A stretch of 64,000 nt of DNA, taken from Mermis nigrescens. Lineage: Eukaryota > Nematoda > Enoplea > Mermithida > Mermithidae. Location: positions 5,814,902 through 5,878,901 of the forward strand of contig JAVLUZ010000056.1 of the NCBI GenBank assembly GCA_036768485.1, in the 5' to 3' direction. How positions within the stretch are numbered: the first letter of the stretch is position 1; each line of letters begins with the position of its first letter. Shown here piece after piece: positions 10,757-21,620 of this stretch. The notes beneath the pieces are model-generated. The model was given only the letters and a program-made list of their open reading frames with translations, had not been told where the DNA came from and ran no database searches. A program made the translations under genes and the position numbers.

Positions 10757-12497
10757 GATGTGTCGAACAAAGGTTCGAGCCAGCGAAATGAGACTGTTGA
10801 AATAAAACCCTGTACTCTGTTCCTCCTTCCTGCTTTAAGATCAACTAACCTCAACTTGTGAATCCTGAACAAGACCTATAAATTAAATTTTATCAGTTTG
10901 TGTGAACATATTAAATAAAAGCCATTGAATTAGCAAAAAAAGTGCGCAAACCAATATCTTTTCCTCATGGAAACCCGTTTATTGATTTTAGCATTATATT
11001 GGTACGCATGAACGTATATATATATGCCGGGAATATTTGACTTTGTGGGCAAATTTGAACAATCCCTCTCCTTGGGAATAATTAGGATTCTAGGGTTTTC
11101 TCTTCTCATTAGCCTATTGATTCGAGCATGTTAGCTGCATGCGCCTGTACCTGATCTGGCTTTACCAATGTCATTCGCTGATTTATGTCGCATGAACAGG
11201 TGCTCGATTCGATATTCGAAACGAGCATTATTCGTCTCTCATTTATATTTCCGCCATTATCATGCGATGAATTTTCTACAGTCCAAATGTTGAGCCGTTT
11301 TCCGTCTAAAAGACTGTATTTACTTTGGCTGACGCTAAATAATTTTATTTTATGTTTATTTAATGTTCATCAGTGAACTGTTCATCAAATGAATTGTCCG
11401 AACTTACTCCGTAAATAAGGCCTTCTTTTAATTAAAATTAAAATTTGATGAGTTCGGAGTGATGTGTAAGATTCAAGTCACTGCACAGTCGACGAATAGT
11501 CCTTTTCCTTAGTGAGACATATGTTAAAATCAGCAGCTGCCATTTGATAAGGCTACGGAAAGCTAAATAGAAGAGAAATCGTTGAATAAGATAGTGCAAG
11601 CCAAATTCTCGTTAGAAAGGATTAGTTTTATATATTGAAAAATTATGCTTCTTCTCGTAATTTCATTTTGTCTTAGCCTAACCTGAACCAAATTAATGTT
11701 TGATAGTTTGACATAGTCAACTGTGAAGGATGCATTTAGGAATGATTTATTACCTATTGCTGAATTGCAATATTCCATTTAATCATTTTCTTGCGAGTTT
11801 TAAACTTAAAATGCGATAGAGGCAACACTATTTGCTAAGAATCTTATGTGAAAAAAGTGAGTAAAGTGTACGCCGCTTGATTGTGTCTTTGGCATAAATG
11901 CACAGCATGGCCGATCTGGGGTGTCAGTCGGTTAAGGGGGGCACTTAGATGACTTTTTGGGCCAAAATAACCCAAAAAGTGGTATCAATGCTGAAATAGC
12001 GTCTGAATTATTCCACAATTTCTGGTCAATTTTAAGCACTTCTGAAGAACCTTTTCGATTTTCATCCATTTTCGGCATTAATTTCGCCTTATTTTCCTCA
12101 GAAAATTTCCCTTTTTCTATTCTGGTGGTCTAGAGACCCCAACCTCCCAGGCGCATGTCCGATCTTGGGATGTCTCATCCACGCATAGGCGTGGGGGTCT
12201 GGGGATCTAACTCCCCAGAATCCGACGGACCCCCCAAAAATTGATGAACCTTCAGAATTGAATTTCTAATAAGGCCTAGCTCGGACGCTTACTGACCCTG
12301 AGGCTATTTATGTACTTGTATTATGCGCGGACCTAATATTCAAATGTGGAAGCTTAGTGAAATAATTTGCAGTGTTAGCCATTTCATTCTTTTTGTGCTG
12401 TCAGTAACAATTATATTTATTTCATCTAGCCAGCAAATCAGCAGGGACGTCAACTGAACTTTATTTTTTGGAAACGCGTGCGTAGAAATTTCAGCGT
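10757..12497. other. region upstream of the synaptotagmin-like gene
   Basis: Contains one repeat copy (11898-12160) and otherwise unassigned AT-rich DNA. It should hold the promoter and 5' UTR of the gene starting at 12498, but I cannot point to a specific core promoter element. A perfect-looking acceptor (aaatttcag, 12486-12494) three bases before the ATG suggests that a non-coding first exon lies upstream. Confidence 0.35.
11898..12160 (+). repeat. 'GCACAGCATGGCCGATC' repeat family copy
   Basis: Starts 'gcacagcatggccgatctgggg' and ends 'ccaacctcccaggcgcatg'. The middle has 'ttttgggccaaaataaccc' and 'tggtcaattttaagcacttc'. Matches copies at 17884, 20418 and 23607. No ORF. Confidence 0.55.
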
Positions 12498-12607
12498 ATG
12501 TTTTCGGGCATTTCAACCACTTTATTATTGTACGCTATACTCGGTGGTGCATGTCTGGCATTACTGGTCATAATTGGCACAGTGATTTTGATAAAGCGAA
12601 AGAGAAG
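12498..12607 (+). CDS. synaptotagmin-family protein, exon 1 (start, membrane segment)
   Basis: This is the first coding exon of a complete seven-exon gene whose exons sum to 1,167 bases (388 codons plus stop). The codons from ATG read MFSGISTTLLLYAILGG, then a hydrophobic run to about residue 32, followed by KRKRR. This is one membrane-spanning helix with a tiny luminal/extracellular end and a basic cytoplasmic stop-transfer, the usual synaptotagmin N-terminus. Donor gtaaag at 12608, phase 2, fits exon 2 exactly. Synaptotagmins are membrane-anchored tandem-C2 proteins that act in vesicle traffic and exocytosis. The subtype is not resolved; Syt12-, Syt14- or Syt16-like proteins are candidates because the calcium sites are weak (see C2 exons). 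Confidence 0.8.
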
Positions 12608-12987
12608 GTAAAGCATTCGCATACAGCTTTAAAGCTTAATGCACTTCGATAATTGGCACCTATGCAATTCAAAATTTTATTGTTGACCAGCAGATGAAAA
12701 TGATATAACCAATTTTCAGTAATGTACCTATACGTAAGCACATCATTAGGTTGTCAAAATCCCAAAAACATTAACTTAAAGCTGCAAATTTAAAAAAAGT
12801 CAAAAATTTGATGGCACCGGCAATAGCTCGTATTTCGAAGAATTTTTTTAAGCTTGGTACGTGCATTGTCATAAGCAAATGTAGAAATGCATTATGCAGT
12901 GTTTCTCCGTAAAAACCCTTATCCAGTACTCATAGTGTGGATGACAAGAAAAGAGTTAGTACTAGAATCCCCTCTCGTGACGCTGAA

Positions 12988-14181
12988 GTCATCTGTACGG
13001 AAAGCCACAAAGCTCAAATGATCAAAAACGTCAAACAATAAGAGAAGGACGCAATTTTTCAAATAACAAAAGTTAACGATGTATTTATTCAAACTTGAAT
13101 CTTCATCGGCGTATTTTTTCAAAAAAAGATCAACGTAATTTTTCGAAAAAATGAGCCTATGGTTCAAATAAAGCGGTAAACTACTTCCAGTATATTCACT
13201 TTCCTCAGCAGATAATTGCCGATAACGACGTAAAAATTCAAATATTCATGTATCTTAACAATAAAATTCTGGAAAGTGGAAAGTTAAAAATTTCAATGTA
13301 TTAATCTCTTGGTATGAAATTTTGCGTCGCTACACCTACCTGCTTGGATTTTTACGTTAAACAAGCGTATGAAAAAGAACGTCGTCCTGTACACTGTTCG
13401 ATGTTTTTAATCATTTGAGCCCCGACAGTAACAACAATCAAAACAATATCGTATTTTTTTCAAAATTTCATTGGTGGCGCTTTTTTGAGTAGCTACAGTA
13501 TATAAGAAAGTCGGAATGTTGGTTATATTGGTGTTTATGATAGTGTTTTCGCTTCAAAGTCCTTTGAAAAAATACGTCAATCTCGTTTTTGAAAAATGAC
13601 ATTAATCAAAGTTTTGTAAAAATACATTAATCGAAGTTTTGAAAAAATACGTCAATCAAAGTTTTGAAAAATTACATAATCAAAGTTTTGAAAAAATACG
13701 TTAATCAAAATTTTGAAAAAATCGTTAATCAAAGTTTTGAAAAAATACGATAATATTGTTTGAATTGTTCTTACTGTTGTGGCTCAAATGATTAAAAATG
13801 TTGAACAGTGTAGAGGACGATGTTCTTTTTCATACGTTTGTTTAATTTAAAAATTCCAGCACTTAGGTATAGCGACGCAAAATTCCAAACCAAGAAGATC
13901 ACTATATTGAAATTTTTGATTTTACATTTTCCGGAATTTAGTGATAAGATACACGAATATTTGTATTTTTAAGTCCTTATCGACAATTATCCACCGAGTA
14001 AAGCGAATTCACTGGAAGTTGTTTATCTTTTTTAAAACCAGGAAGCTCGTTTATTTGAAGAATTACGTGTTTTTTTTTGAAAAAATGCGTCGTTAACTCT
14101 TCTTAATTTGCAAATTGCGTCGTTTTCCTATTGTTTAACGTTTTTAATCATTTGAACCTTGTGGCTTTCCGTACATCTGAC
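12988..14181. mobile_element. foldback-type element with long inverted arms and tandem-repeat centre
   Basis: The left arm (12988 to about 13426) and right arm (about 13779-14181) are inverted copies of each other over roughly 400 bases. Compare 'ctgtacggaaagccacaa' at the left with 'ttgtggctttccgtac' at the right, and 'atttttaatcatttgagcc' with 'ggctcaaatgatt' at the inner edges. The centre (about 13560-13760) is a short tandem array. There is no ORF of note. It lies in intron 1 of the synaptotagmin-like gene, 14 bases from the next element. Confidence 0.8.
13590..13760 (+). repeat. tandem array of ~25-bp units in the foldback centre
   Basis: Six or seven imperfect units of 'caaagttttgaaaaaatacgttaat'-like sequence, each about 24-28 bp long, between the two inverted arms. 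Confidence 0.75.
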
Positions 14182-14195
14182 ATTGCAAAATTTAA

Positions 14196-15496
14196 AGCCC
14201 TATTCAGAAGTAACAATCGGCGACATCGCAGAAATCCTATAAATCGTAGTTGATTCAGAAGTGGCAATCGGGAGGAGGATCGCCGACGTTGCCGATTTAC
14301 CCAACCGATCGGCAAAATCGGGAAAATCGCCGACTACAATCGGCAAAATCGGCGATATCGCCGATTTTTGGCTGCGATTCTCCCGATTTTAGTCGGCGAT
14401 TCTCCCGATTTTGCCGAAAAATCGGGAGAACCGGGAAAATCGCGACAAAAATCGGCGATGTCGCCGATTTTCCCGATTTGAATCGGCAGAATCGCCGACC
14501 AGAATCGGGGAGATAGAACTCGTTTCTATTTCTCCCGATAATCGCAAGAATCCTACATGATGAAGGGGCACACGGGGCTTATTTATGCGTGTGTCGCCAA
14601 AAATTATGTAATTGTGTACAGGTACTCATGTTGCGTGCAGTTAATGCACTTTGCTGGTGTGCTAAACTATGTATGTATACATATGTTGCAGTCACTCTCT
14701 AGCTAGTACATACATACATCATCATAAAAACGGCATATAAATTTCTTTTTATTCTACGGAAGTGGGTACATAAGTGTTATAAGCTAGTCCCAAATGGCGG
14801 CGTCGTTTGATGAACCACTTATTGAATTTGTTAAATCTTATCCTCATTTATGGAATATCCGCTTGACCGACTTCAAGGATGCGGAAAAAAAAACAAAACT
14901 CTTGGAGAGAAATTGTGACGGAGCTGAATAGTGATGGTACGATTCGAAAATTGTATAATGCATGTGAGTTTGCTTCGAAAACTTTCAATTTTTAGTAAAA
15001 ACTTGCGAAAAACGATGGGATTCTTTCAGTAATTTGTAGCTTAGATACAACTGCAGAATTTCGGACAAACATTCACTGTCCATCGTGACTGCTAATAATA
15101 TATAATGTACCTAGTCGGAACTGCAGAGCATTTCTTTTTTGCCTAGTTTTGTCCATGATACATATCTGGAATATGCATTATCGGGGACAAAATCGGCCGG
15201 AATAGCCCACTAAAACGGGCATAATCGGCTATGTTAACAAAGAAAATCGGGAGAATCGCCGACAATGGCGATTCTGCCGATTTTAGTCGGCGATATTGCC
15301 GACTTTGCCGGTTTTAATCGGGAAAATCGCAGAAATTGCCGATTAAAATCGGCAAAATCGGCGATGTCGCGGATTTTGCCCACCAAAATCGGGAAAATCG
15401 TCGACTAAAATCGGCAAAATCGCCGAATTTGCCGATTTTGCCGATCAGAATCAGGAAAATCGGCGACATCGCCGATTTTTACTTCTGAATAGGACT
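14196..15496. mobile_element. PIF/Harbinger element, non-autonomous or decayed
   Basis: Terminal inverted repeats AGCCCTATTCAGAAGTAA and, reversed, AGTCCTATTCAGAAGTAA are flanked on both sides by TAA (14193-14195 and 15497-15499). That is the 3-bp TWA duplication characteristic of PIF/Harbinger. The subterminal 250-300 bases at each end are packed with AATCGGCGAT/ATCGCCGATT words in both orientations. The centre contains a broken MADF-type ORF, the accessory DNA-binding protein class that this superfamily carries. No transposase ORF is left. It sits in intron 1 of the synaptotagmin-like gene. Confidence 0.87.
14794..14997 (+). pseudogene. broken MADF-domain ORF of the PIF/Harbinger element
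   Basis: ATG at 14794 starts MAASFDEPLIEFVKSYPHLW, then NIRLTDFKDAEKKTK. The frame then breaks after an A-run (about 14887-14899) and resumes in another frame as SWREIVTELNSDGTIRKLYN. LI.FV...P.LW...L.DFKD...K...W.EI is the start of a MADF domain. The rest of the domain is absent or beyond an intron. Because of the frameshift it is treated as a pseudogene; a sequencing error in the A-run is the alternative. Confidence 0.72.
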
Positions 15497-15700
15497 TAAG
15501 GCTCGATTTAACGAGTCATGCATCTGTACATACGTCCTGCAAAGTTTTGGCTACAAACCAGCTTATGCTTGTAAATTTTAAAGCAAACTGAAAGGATTCC
15601 GGAGATGAATCTTATCAGTCGTTAAAATAATTCCGCTTTAGCAACTTTCTGTCTTTTTACTTTATTCATCTTCAATTATTTATTTTATAATTCCTATTAG

Positions 15701-15850
15701 AAAAGCTAATGAACCGCTCGGCGTACGAAGTGCACAGTCTTTGGTTAGAAGTACAGCGCCGTTTTATATTCAAACTAAATTGCACAACGACCCACGACTT
15801 TCGATAAAAAGCACATCATCAATCGGTGAAGCAGATGCTGGACTTATCAA
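15701..15850 (+). CDS. synaptotagmin-family protein, exon 2 (cytoplasmic linker)
   Basis: Acceptor ttcctattag, donor gtaaaa at 15851. The phase is 2 on both sides. Residues about 38-86 (KANEPLGVRSAQSLVRS at the start) form a polar linker rich in Ser/Arg/Lys between the membrane helix and C2A. No domain recognised. The preceding intron (12608-15700) is almost filled by a foldback element and a PIF/Harbinger element. Confidence 0.72.
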
Positions 15851-16855
15851 GTAAAACAAATATTAGATCCAGGTTTTTTAAGCAAGAAACTCTTTGTTAT
15901 ACGTCAAGAGCTCTTAAAAGCATTCTACTCGAGATTACGTATGATATAGAAGTATAAGTGGTCCTAAACAAGGCAAAGATACAAAATAGAAAGTAATAAA
16001 TTTAACTTAGTTTCCAGAGATTTTTCGACTAAATGCAGTTTTAGAATTAATTTCAAGTAAATTTACTGCGCACATTCGGCCGACATGAAGATTTTATAGT
16101 CGTAAAATTATAGTCCGTTCCAAGTGAGTTTGGGCTCTATGAATTCTATGAATATTTTCCGACAAAAATTAACAAATTACGATAATGGTGGTTTTGTGCA
16201 TCCATAATTAATATAAATTGTCATTTAAATTTTTAAGATTTGTGCCTGAAAGTTATGTGAAACAGACATTGCATAAAACTTCATACTTAAAATTATATTA
16301 GGTACGTGTACTCAGAGATCAAATCTTCAATTTTTGTCCAAATCTACGAGTATTATCAAGCTGTTCGAATAGCATTATTCAAGAATTCATCATTGATTAA
16401 TTTCTTCAGTTTCATGTAGCTGCCAAATCAAATTTGAAAAACATACACTTTCTCCCAGTAAAACAAAAAAGGTCGAAATCGTCCTAGGAATAATGAAGAC
16501 ACTACTTACCTCTAGACATGCACGTGGAGGTTCGGGTCTAGACTCATAGAATGAAAAAACCGGAAATTCCTAGGGAAAATGAGGCAAATGAAAATAAATA
16601 ATAGTTCTTACGCTATTTAGCTTTATACTGGTTTTTGCAGTTGTTTCGGCCCAGAAAAAGCTAACTAACTGACCCCCAGACCGGCTGAACCCTCAAATCG
16701 GCCATGCTGCGCATATATATGTGCTTGCCAATCTGATCGAAATATTCACGAAGACGATTAATGCAAAAGCTCAATGCTTTTTTGGACAAAATGTCGTGTT
16801 TTTCACTGTAAACCGTGAAATGAATCCTTTTTAAAAATATGTTGATCGTTTTCAG
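15851..16855. other. intron 2 of the synaptotagmin-like gene
   Basis: Mostly unassigned AT-rich sequence. A diverged reverse copy of the GCACAGCATGG repeat is visible at about 16505-16715. No coding signal. Confidence 0.45.
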
Positions 16856-16998
16856 TGCCGCCTCCAGAATGAGTGTGGATCACAATATGCCTAGCGTTGG
16901 ATCCTCTGATCAGGAATGGCGCGTGTGGTTCAAATTGCATTATGATACTGGCACGGAAACGCTAGATTTGACTTTATATCGAATAAAATGTCTTTCTG
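16856..16998 (+). CDS. synaptotagmin-family protein, exon 3 (start of C2A)
   Basis: Acceptor gttttcag, donor gtaaga at 16999. The codon split across the previous intron gives Asn. Residues 88-134 include WRVWFKLHYDTGTETLDLTL at 108-127. This matches the C2A opening of synaptotagmins (L.F.L.YD....L.V.L..A..L). The exon ends in phase 1 after ...YRIKCLS. Confidence 0.85.
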
Positions 16999-17703
16999 GT
17001 AAGAAAAGAATTATCACGAGACATACACCCTGCTGAATTAAGTTTGATGCTTAGAATCATTAAGTTTTTTCTAAATGTGTTACATTCGTGTCGTCAGGCA
17101 GGACTCATGACCATTTATGGACGTGGGAGGGGTTAGTAACCCCAGAATCCGGTAGGCCTCCAAAAATCGATAGACCCCTCAGAATTGAATTTATGGCGTT
17201 TTTTGGGATTTCTGCCAGTTTTGCACCACCCAGACCCCTCAGAATTTTGTCCCTGCCCGTGCATGCTCCCGACCACATGTTGGCGTGGGGGTTGGGGGTT
17301 TACACCCCCAGAGAATTTAAAAAATTAAAAAACCTCTACATATTACTTTGGACCCCCAAAATTCTATTTTTAGTAATATTTTTGGTGATTTCACCCAACC
17401 AGACCCCTCAGGATTTTTTTTGCTGCTTATGTATGCTCCCGACCCGATACGTCGAACGAACGTAACTGACTTCAATTTATTGATAATTCTTTTAATATAA
17501 GCTGTTTTGTCTCAGCAGCACCATTTTTTGAAGTGCATAACAAGTACGAACGTTTATTTAAGTCTTATAAATTTGGAAATGTAAAAATCAATTGAAAAAT
17601 AAAAAAGTGAAAAATTTGTATTTACATAACAGCCATCGAAAGTTAGTTTTGACCTTACTAGGATCGAAGTTTCATTAAGGAATGCCTAACATTGACACTT
17701 CAG

Positions 17704-17807
17704 TATTCATCATTTGCTACTTGTTGCCGGACAAAAATACGCGGCGACAAACTGGTACGTATCTGAATGATGGCAATACGACGTTTGAAGAAACTTTAAG
17801 CTTTACG
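17704..17807 (+). CDS. synaptotagmin-family protein, exon 4 (middle of C2A)
   Basis: Acceptor cacttcag, donor gtaata at 17808. The 104 bases satisfy phase 1 to phase 0. It reads (V)FIICYLLPDKNTRRQTGTYL, then NDGNTTFEETLSFT. LLPDK and the N..FEE..F pattern are the standard central C2A strands (YLLPDKK...NP.FNE.F.F). The usual loop 1 (DxxGxSDPY) before the LLPDK strand is missing, so two calcium-ligand aspartates are gone. Confidence 0.87.
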
Positions 17808-17883
17808 GTAATATCATTAAGTCTAAATATAGTTTGAAACGACATATTGAAGCTTTGGATAAATGAAATATTTACTGCGACCA

Positions 17884-18144
17884 TAGATGCACGTAGCCAA
17901 TCTGGGAGGGGGTCAAAAATGGTGCTTTTTTGGGCCAAAGTGGCCTGAAAAACTGGTACAGGCGCTAAAATATCGTTAAAATTACGTTATTACACATATC
18001 CTGGTCAATTTGAAGCACTTTCGAAAAAAGTTTGCAATTTTCGTCCATTTTTGGCCTTCTTGCTGCCTACTTGCCGAAAATTTTCTCCATTTTTCCATTC
18101 GAAGGTACAGTAGAGCTTCGACCCCCCCCCCGACGTGCATGTCT
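17884..18144 (+). repeat. 'GCACAGCATGGCCGATC' repeat family copy in intron 4
   Basis: Runs from 'atagatgcacgtagccaatctgggaggggg' to 'ccgacgtgcatgtctggg'. Shares 'ggcctgaaaaactggtacaggcgctaaaat' and 'tggtcaatttgaagcacttt' with the copies at 11898 and 20418. Confidence 0.55.
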
Positions 18145-18746
18145 GGGTCAGGCCTCAGAACTTAGCAGACTCTTGCGAATATTCAGACTCCTCAAATTCT
18201 ATTTTAGCATTTTTTTTATTTTTCACTATTTTTGATGCTATTGGATAGAACTTAGAAGAATGGTCGGAAATATTGTTTTGAGCCTCTTAATTTATAAAAA
18301 ATTTTTGAACCTCCCCCGAATAAGGACCTTATTTTGAATCTTTTTAAACAAAAATTCTTTGTCGTCGCGGGCCTTAGTGCAATAAATGCTGTTTTGAAAA
18401 TATAATCAATCGAACGCATACCTGCTCCATTATACTCGTATCACTCTATAAAAACTAGCTGAAAAATCTGAATTTTGAGATATAAAAAATAACGAAATCG
18501 TCACCGATTTTTAATATTTCTTTGATTGAAAGGTTGTAAAATTAAGTCATTTCAAAAAGTCTCATGATAAAACTTGGAGATTCCGATCGTCGGTTCGCTG
18601 CGAAAGATCCTCGCAGATAAGACTTCACCGTATTAGATTTTAAACAATTTGAAATGATTCCGATAATTCGATTTATCATTCAGTTTACTTAATGTTGAAT
18701 TAAAATTGCATACTTTGCTGCTGCATTAAGAAAAGAAATTATTCAG

Positions 18747-18917
18747 GTTCCCAAAGAAAACGTAGACGAGAAACGATTACGCATATCCTTGTATGAAATC
18801 GATTTTTCGCGCCACAGAAATACTCTTGGTCATATTTTGATCAAATTGTCGGATTGCAGAATAACCTCAAAGGAAAGCCTAACGATGTGTCGAGACGCAA
18901 GTCCTATGCTCATTTCG
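18747..18917 (+). CDS. synaptotagmin-family protein, exon 5 (end of C2A)
   Basis: Acceptor ttattcag, donor gtataa at 18918, 57 codons in phase 0. It contains VPKENVDEKRLRISLYEIDF at residues 170-189, then SRHRNTLGH. This corresponds to VP..EL..K.L..SVYDFDRFSRHD.IG of typical C2A domains. In loop 3 the DFDRFSRHD ligands are reduced: Glu at 186 and Asp at 188 remain, and Asn or Arg replaces the final Asp. Confidence 0.87.
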
Positions 18918-19268
18918 GTATAATTAATTTTTGCTTCTCAGTTTCAAGTTGGACGACTTGAATTTAGTTCAAAATAATTCTAATTTAACCGTTCACCTGA
19001 TATGGCTAGAAACATTGTATTCTTCGAAACCGGAAAGCACCACATGTCTGCTTAACGTTAAATCCACACTGTAGCATTTTCGAGGAATGAATCTTTGCGG
19101 AATGATTTACTGAGAAAAATTTTAAGGTGCATTCAACTGTACTTTTCGTTGAGATGTTTTCTCTCAGTTTTCAGGTAGTACTTAAAAATAAGTAATTATT
19201 TTCTATAGGTGTGTATATTTTGGAATCTTCTATGATTCTGTACTGCATAATTTTGTATCTTTTCTCAG

Positions 19269-19374
19269 GCAACCTGTGAGCGAGGAGAGGCGCTGGTAGC
19301 CGTTTCATACCACAAAGAAAAAGAGAAGCTCCGGATTAAAGTACGAGCTGCTAGAAATTTGCCGGAGACATCAG
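19269..19374 (+). CDS. synaptotagmin-family protein, exon 6 (start of C2B)
   Basis: Acceptor ttttctcag, donor gtaaaa at 19375. Residues 227-261 (ATCERGEALVAVSYHKEKEK, then LRIKVRAARNLPETS) match the C2B opening (RGELL.SL.Y......L.V.V..A.NL). Ends in phase 1, as exon 7 requires. Confidence 0.87.
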
Positions 19375-19501
19375 GTAAAATGTCAAAAAATAATTAAAAG
19401 TCGCTTTTCGTTAACGATCCATCTGTCAAATCAAAAGGCGCTTAGAGGTCACCTTGACTTAGCTGCAGGATTCTTATTTTATTTTTGCACTGACATTTAA
19501 C

Positions 19502-19739
19502 CATACGTGGGCGTAGGAGGGTTTGGGGGGTATGCACCCCCAGAAGTTGAAATACCCCCCCCAAAATTCAAATTTTGAAATTTTTTTGCTTTTTTGGCGA
19601 TTTTTTGATGCCATTGGATAGTGCTCGATGAGAAACGTCGAAAAATGGTGTTTTTTCGCCTTACGACCACTTTTAAGACCATTTTTTGACCTTTGAAAAT
19701 TTTTTCACCTCCCCAGAATTTCGGTGCTGCCCACCTATG
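19502..19739 (-). mobile_element. hAT-like MITE, CATAGGTGGGCG family (copy in intron 6)
   Basis: CATACGTGGGCG at one end and CTGCCCACCTATG at the other, about 238 bp. It is flanked by a perfect 8-bp duplication CATTTAAC (19494-19501 and 19740-19747). The family core contains 'ggtgttttttcgcc', 'gatgagaaacg' and 'gatgccattgg'. Non-coding. Confidence 0.85.
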
Positions 19740-19885
19740 CATTTAACCTCCGAAATCTTGCACTCAAACTTGTCATTAACCTTTTTGTGACGGATTTGAA
19801 GCAAAGATTAGAACGGCTTTCTCTTTCTTCTTTCTTGCTTCTTTCTCGTATTGATGACTTCTTACTATCTATTACCAGGTACGAG

Positions 19886-20331
19886 CAGTATTTTTTTTGG
19901 TACAAGGTCCGTGTGTACATGTACAAAGATGGTCCCTAAAAGGCTTTGTACATTTCGTACGCACAAATTTTTGGGTACTATAATATGGTACAGTAGCGAT
20001 TTTAGTGTGGCAAAAACAGAGTTGTTCGACCTTTGGTTACGTATTTTAGCAATTTCTAGGTTTCTAAGGGCAAAAAAAGTAATAATTGTCTCAAAACGGC
20101 GCGAAGCGCCAAAAAATTTGGCATTTTTCCTTTCAAAATGCAATTTCTGAAATTATAAAGATATATAGAACACACAATTGCTCATTCGGCGCGGAGCGCC
20201 GAGAATTTTTGCGAATTTCGAACCTTTTTTGCAGTTTTTGTCTTCCAAAAAATCTTTGTACATGTACAAAGACGGTCCCCAAAAGTCTTTGTACATCGCG
20301 AAAAATCTTTGCCGAATACAAAAAAACCGTG
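19886..20331 (+). mobile_element. hAT-like MITE, CAGTGTTTTTTTGTA family (copy 1)
   Basis: 446 bp with ends CAGTATTTTTTTTGGTACAAGG and ...AAAAAAACCGTG. It is flanked by a perfect 8-bp duplication GGTACGAG (19878-19885, 20332-20339). Subterminal TGTACAAAGA words surround the palindrome TTTGTACATGTACAAAG, and two GGCGCGAAGCGCC-type hairpins lie inside. ORFs on both strands are repeat-derived. Confidence 0.88.
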
Positions 20332-20417
20332 GGTACGAGCAAGATTGCTAACGATATCATTGATTCGTCAAATACATGTAATTTAAAAAAATTGTTGCTG
20401 CCACACATGGACCATTA

Positions 20418-20690
20418 GATGCACAGCATAGCCGATCGGGGGGAGGGGGAGGGGATCAGTCGGTCTCGCATGGGTCAAAAATTAAGCTTTTTGGGGCAAA
20501 AATGACCACAAAAACTGGTATAAGCGCTAAAACAACGTTAAAACTACCTTATCACACAGTTTCCGGTCAATACGAAGCACTTTTAAAGAATATTTTCCAT
20601 TTTCATTCGTTTTTGGTCTTCATATTGCCTCATTTTTCCCCGAAAAATTTTCCATATTTCCATTCTGGGGGGTCTAGCTAGACCCCCAAC
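20418..20690 (+). repeat. 'GCACAGCATGGCCGATC' repeat family copy in intron 6
   Basis: Starts 'gatgcacagcatagccgatcgggg', ends near 'ctagctagacccccaac'; best match to 11898 and 17884. It is followed directly by the element at 20691. Confidence 0.55.
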
Positions 20691-20914
20691 CATAGGCGGG
20701 CACCACCAAAGTTCTGGGGGGAGGGTGCAATATTTTTTCAAAGGTCAAAAAATGGCCTTAAAATGGTGGTACTGGTATGGCGAAAAAAACACCATTTTTC
20801 AACGTTTCTCATCGAGCACTATCCATTGGCATCAAAAAAATTGCGAAAAAACAGAAAAAAATTTTCAAAAATTGAATTCTGGGGGGAGGTGCATAACCCC
20901 CACGCCCAGGTATG
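20691..20914 (+). mobile_element. hAT-like MITE, CATAGGTGGGCG family
   Basis: CATAGGCGGGCACCACC to CACGCCCAGGTATG, flanked by cccccaac (20683-20690) and cacccaac (20915-20922), 7/8. It ends about 120 bases before the last exon of the synaptotagmin-like gene. Confidence 0.82.
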
Positions 20915-21034
20915 CACCCAACCCCCGAAAATCAATAACCCCCTAGAATTGAATTTCGGAGCTATTTTGGTGATTTCAATTTTGTTGCTGCCCATGCACA
21001 TATGGTTGCTACTAACGAATTTTCACTTTTTTAG

Positions 21035-21417
21035 CAAAGGATTTTTATTACATCGCAACGGATGTAATTGTTAAATCAAAGGTGGTAAAGACGAAACAGG
21101 GAAAATATTGCCCTAACATAAGCGCCGCATTTAACCTGCATTACAATTTCCATATTAAGCCAAAGTTAATGGAAAAATGTTGCCTACGATTCACGATAAT
21201 GCAAGTTCGTCAATCCGATTCGGCAAAAGATGCATCCCATCAGATGGAAAGCATGTTAGAGATGCCGTCGTCGACTGAAGAGAAGCCTTGGGGTTATTTC
21301 GTTGCTGGAGAGCAGACTGCGTCTGCGCAAGATACGGGTCTTAATAACTTTTGGACACAAGTACGTGCTTCAGACGCCGGCATTGAAGCTTGGTACAAAA
21401 TTTCGGAGATAATGTGA
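21035..21417 (+). CDS. synaptotagmin-family protein, exon 7 (rest of C2B, stop)
   Basis: Acceptor ctttttttag; the codon split across the intron gives Ala. Residues 263-388 begin KDFYYIATDVIVKSKVVKTK and include KTKQGKYCPNISAAFNLHY, the place of the KKKKT...NP.FNE.F strand. The terminus has NNFWTQVRASDAGIEAWYKI, the counterpart of HW..ML..PR.PI..WH.L, so this is the true C2B end. TGA at 21415-21417. Loop 1 again lacks the D..G.SDPY motif, and loop 3 is replaced by a Ser/Ala/Met-rich insertion. A Ca2+-independent family member is likely. Confidence 0.88.
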
Positions 21418-21620
21418 AAAAACCTTTCTTCATATCTATGTATATGTGAGGGGCGAGGGGTCGAATTGGCCAAAAATAGTTGGCGAGATAAAGAATGGAT
21501 ACGAAATTTGTAATGATTTTTGGCCGTCAGCGACTTTCAAATTTCACCAGCGCTACGCGCCGGATTTATTGACATTTATTTACTTTCTTGGCGATCTGAA
21601 AGCCGTTTTTCGCTCATGGA

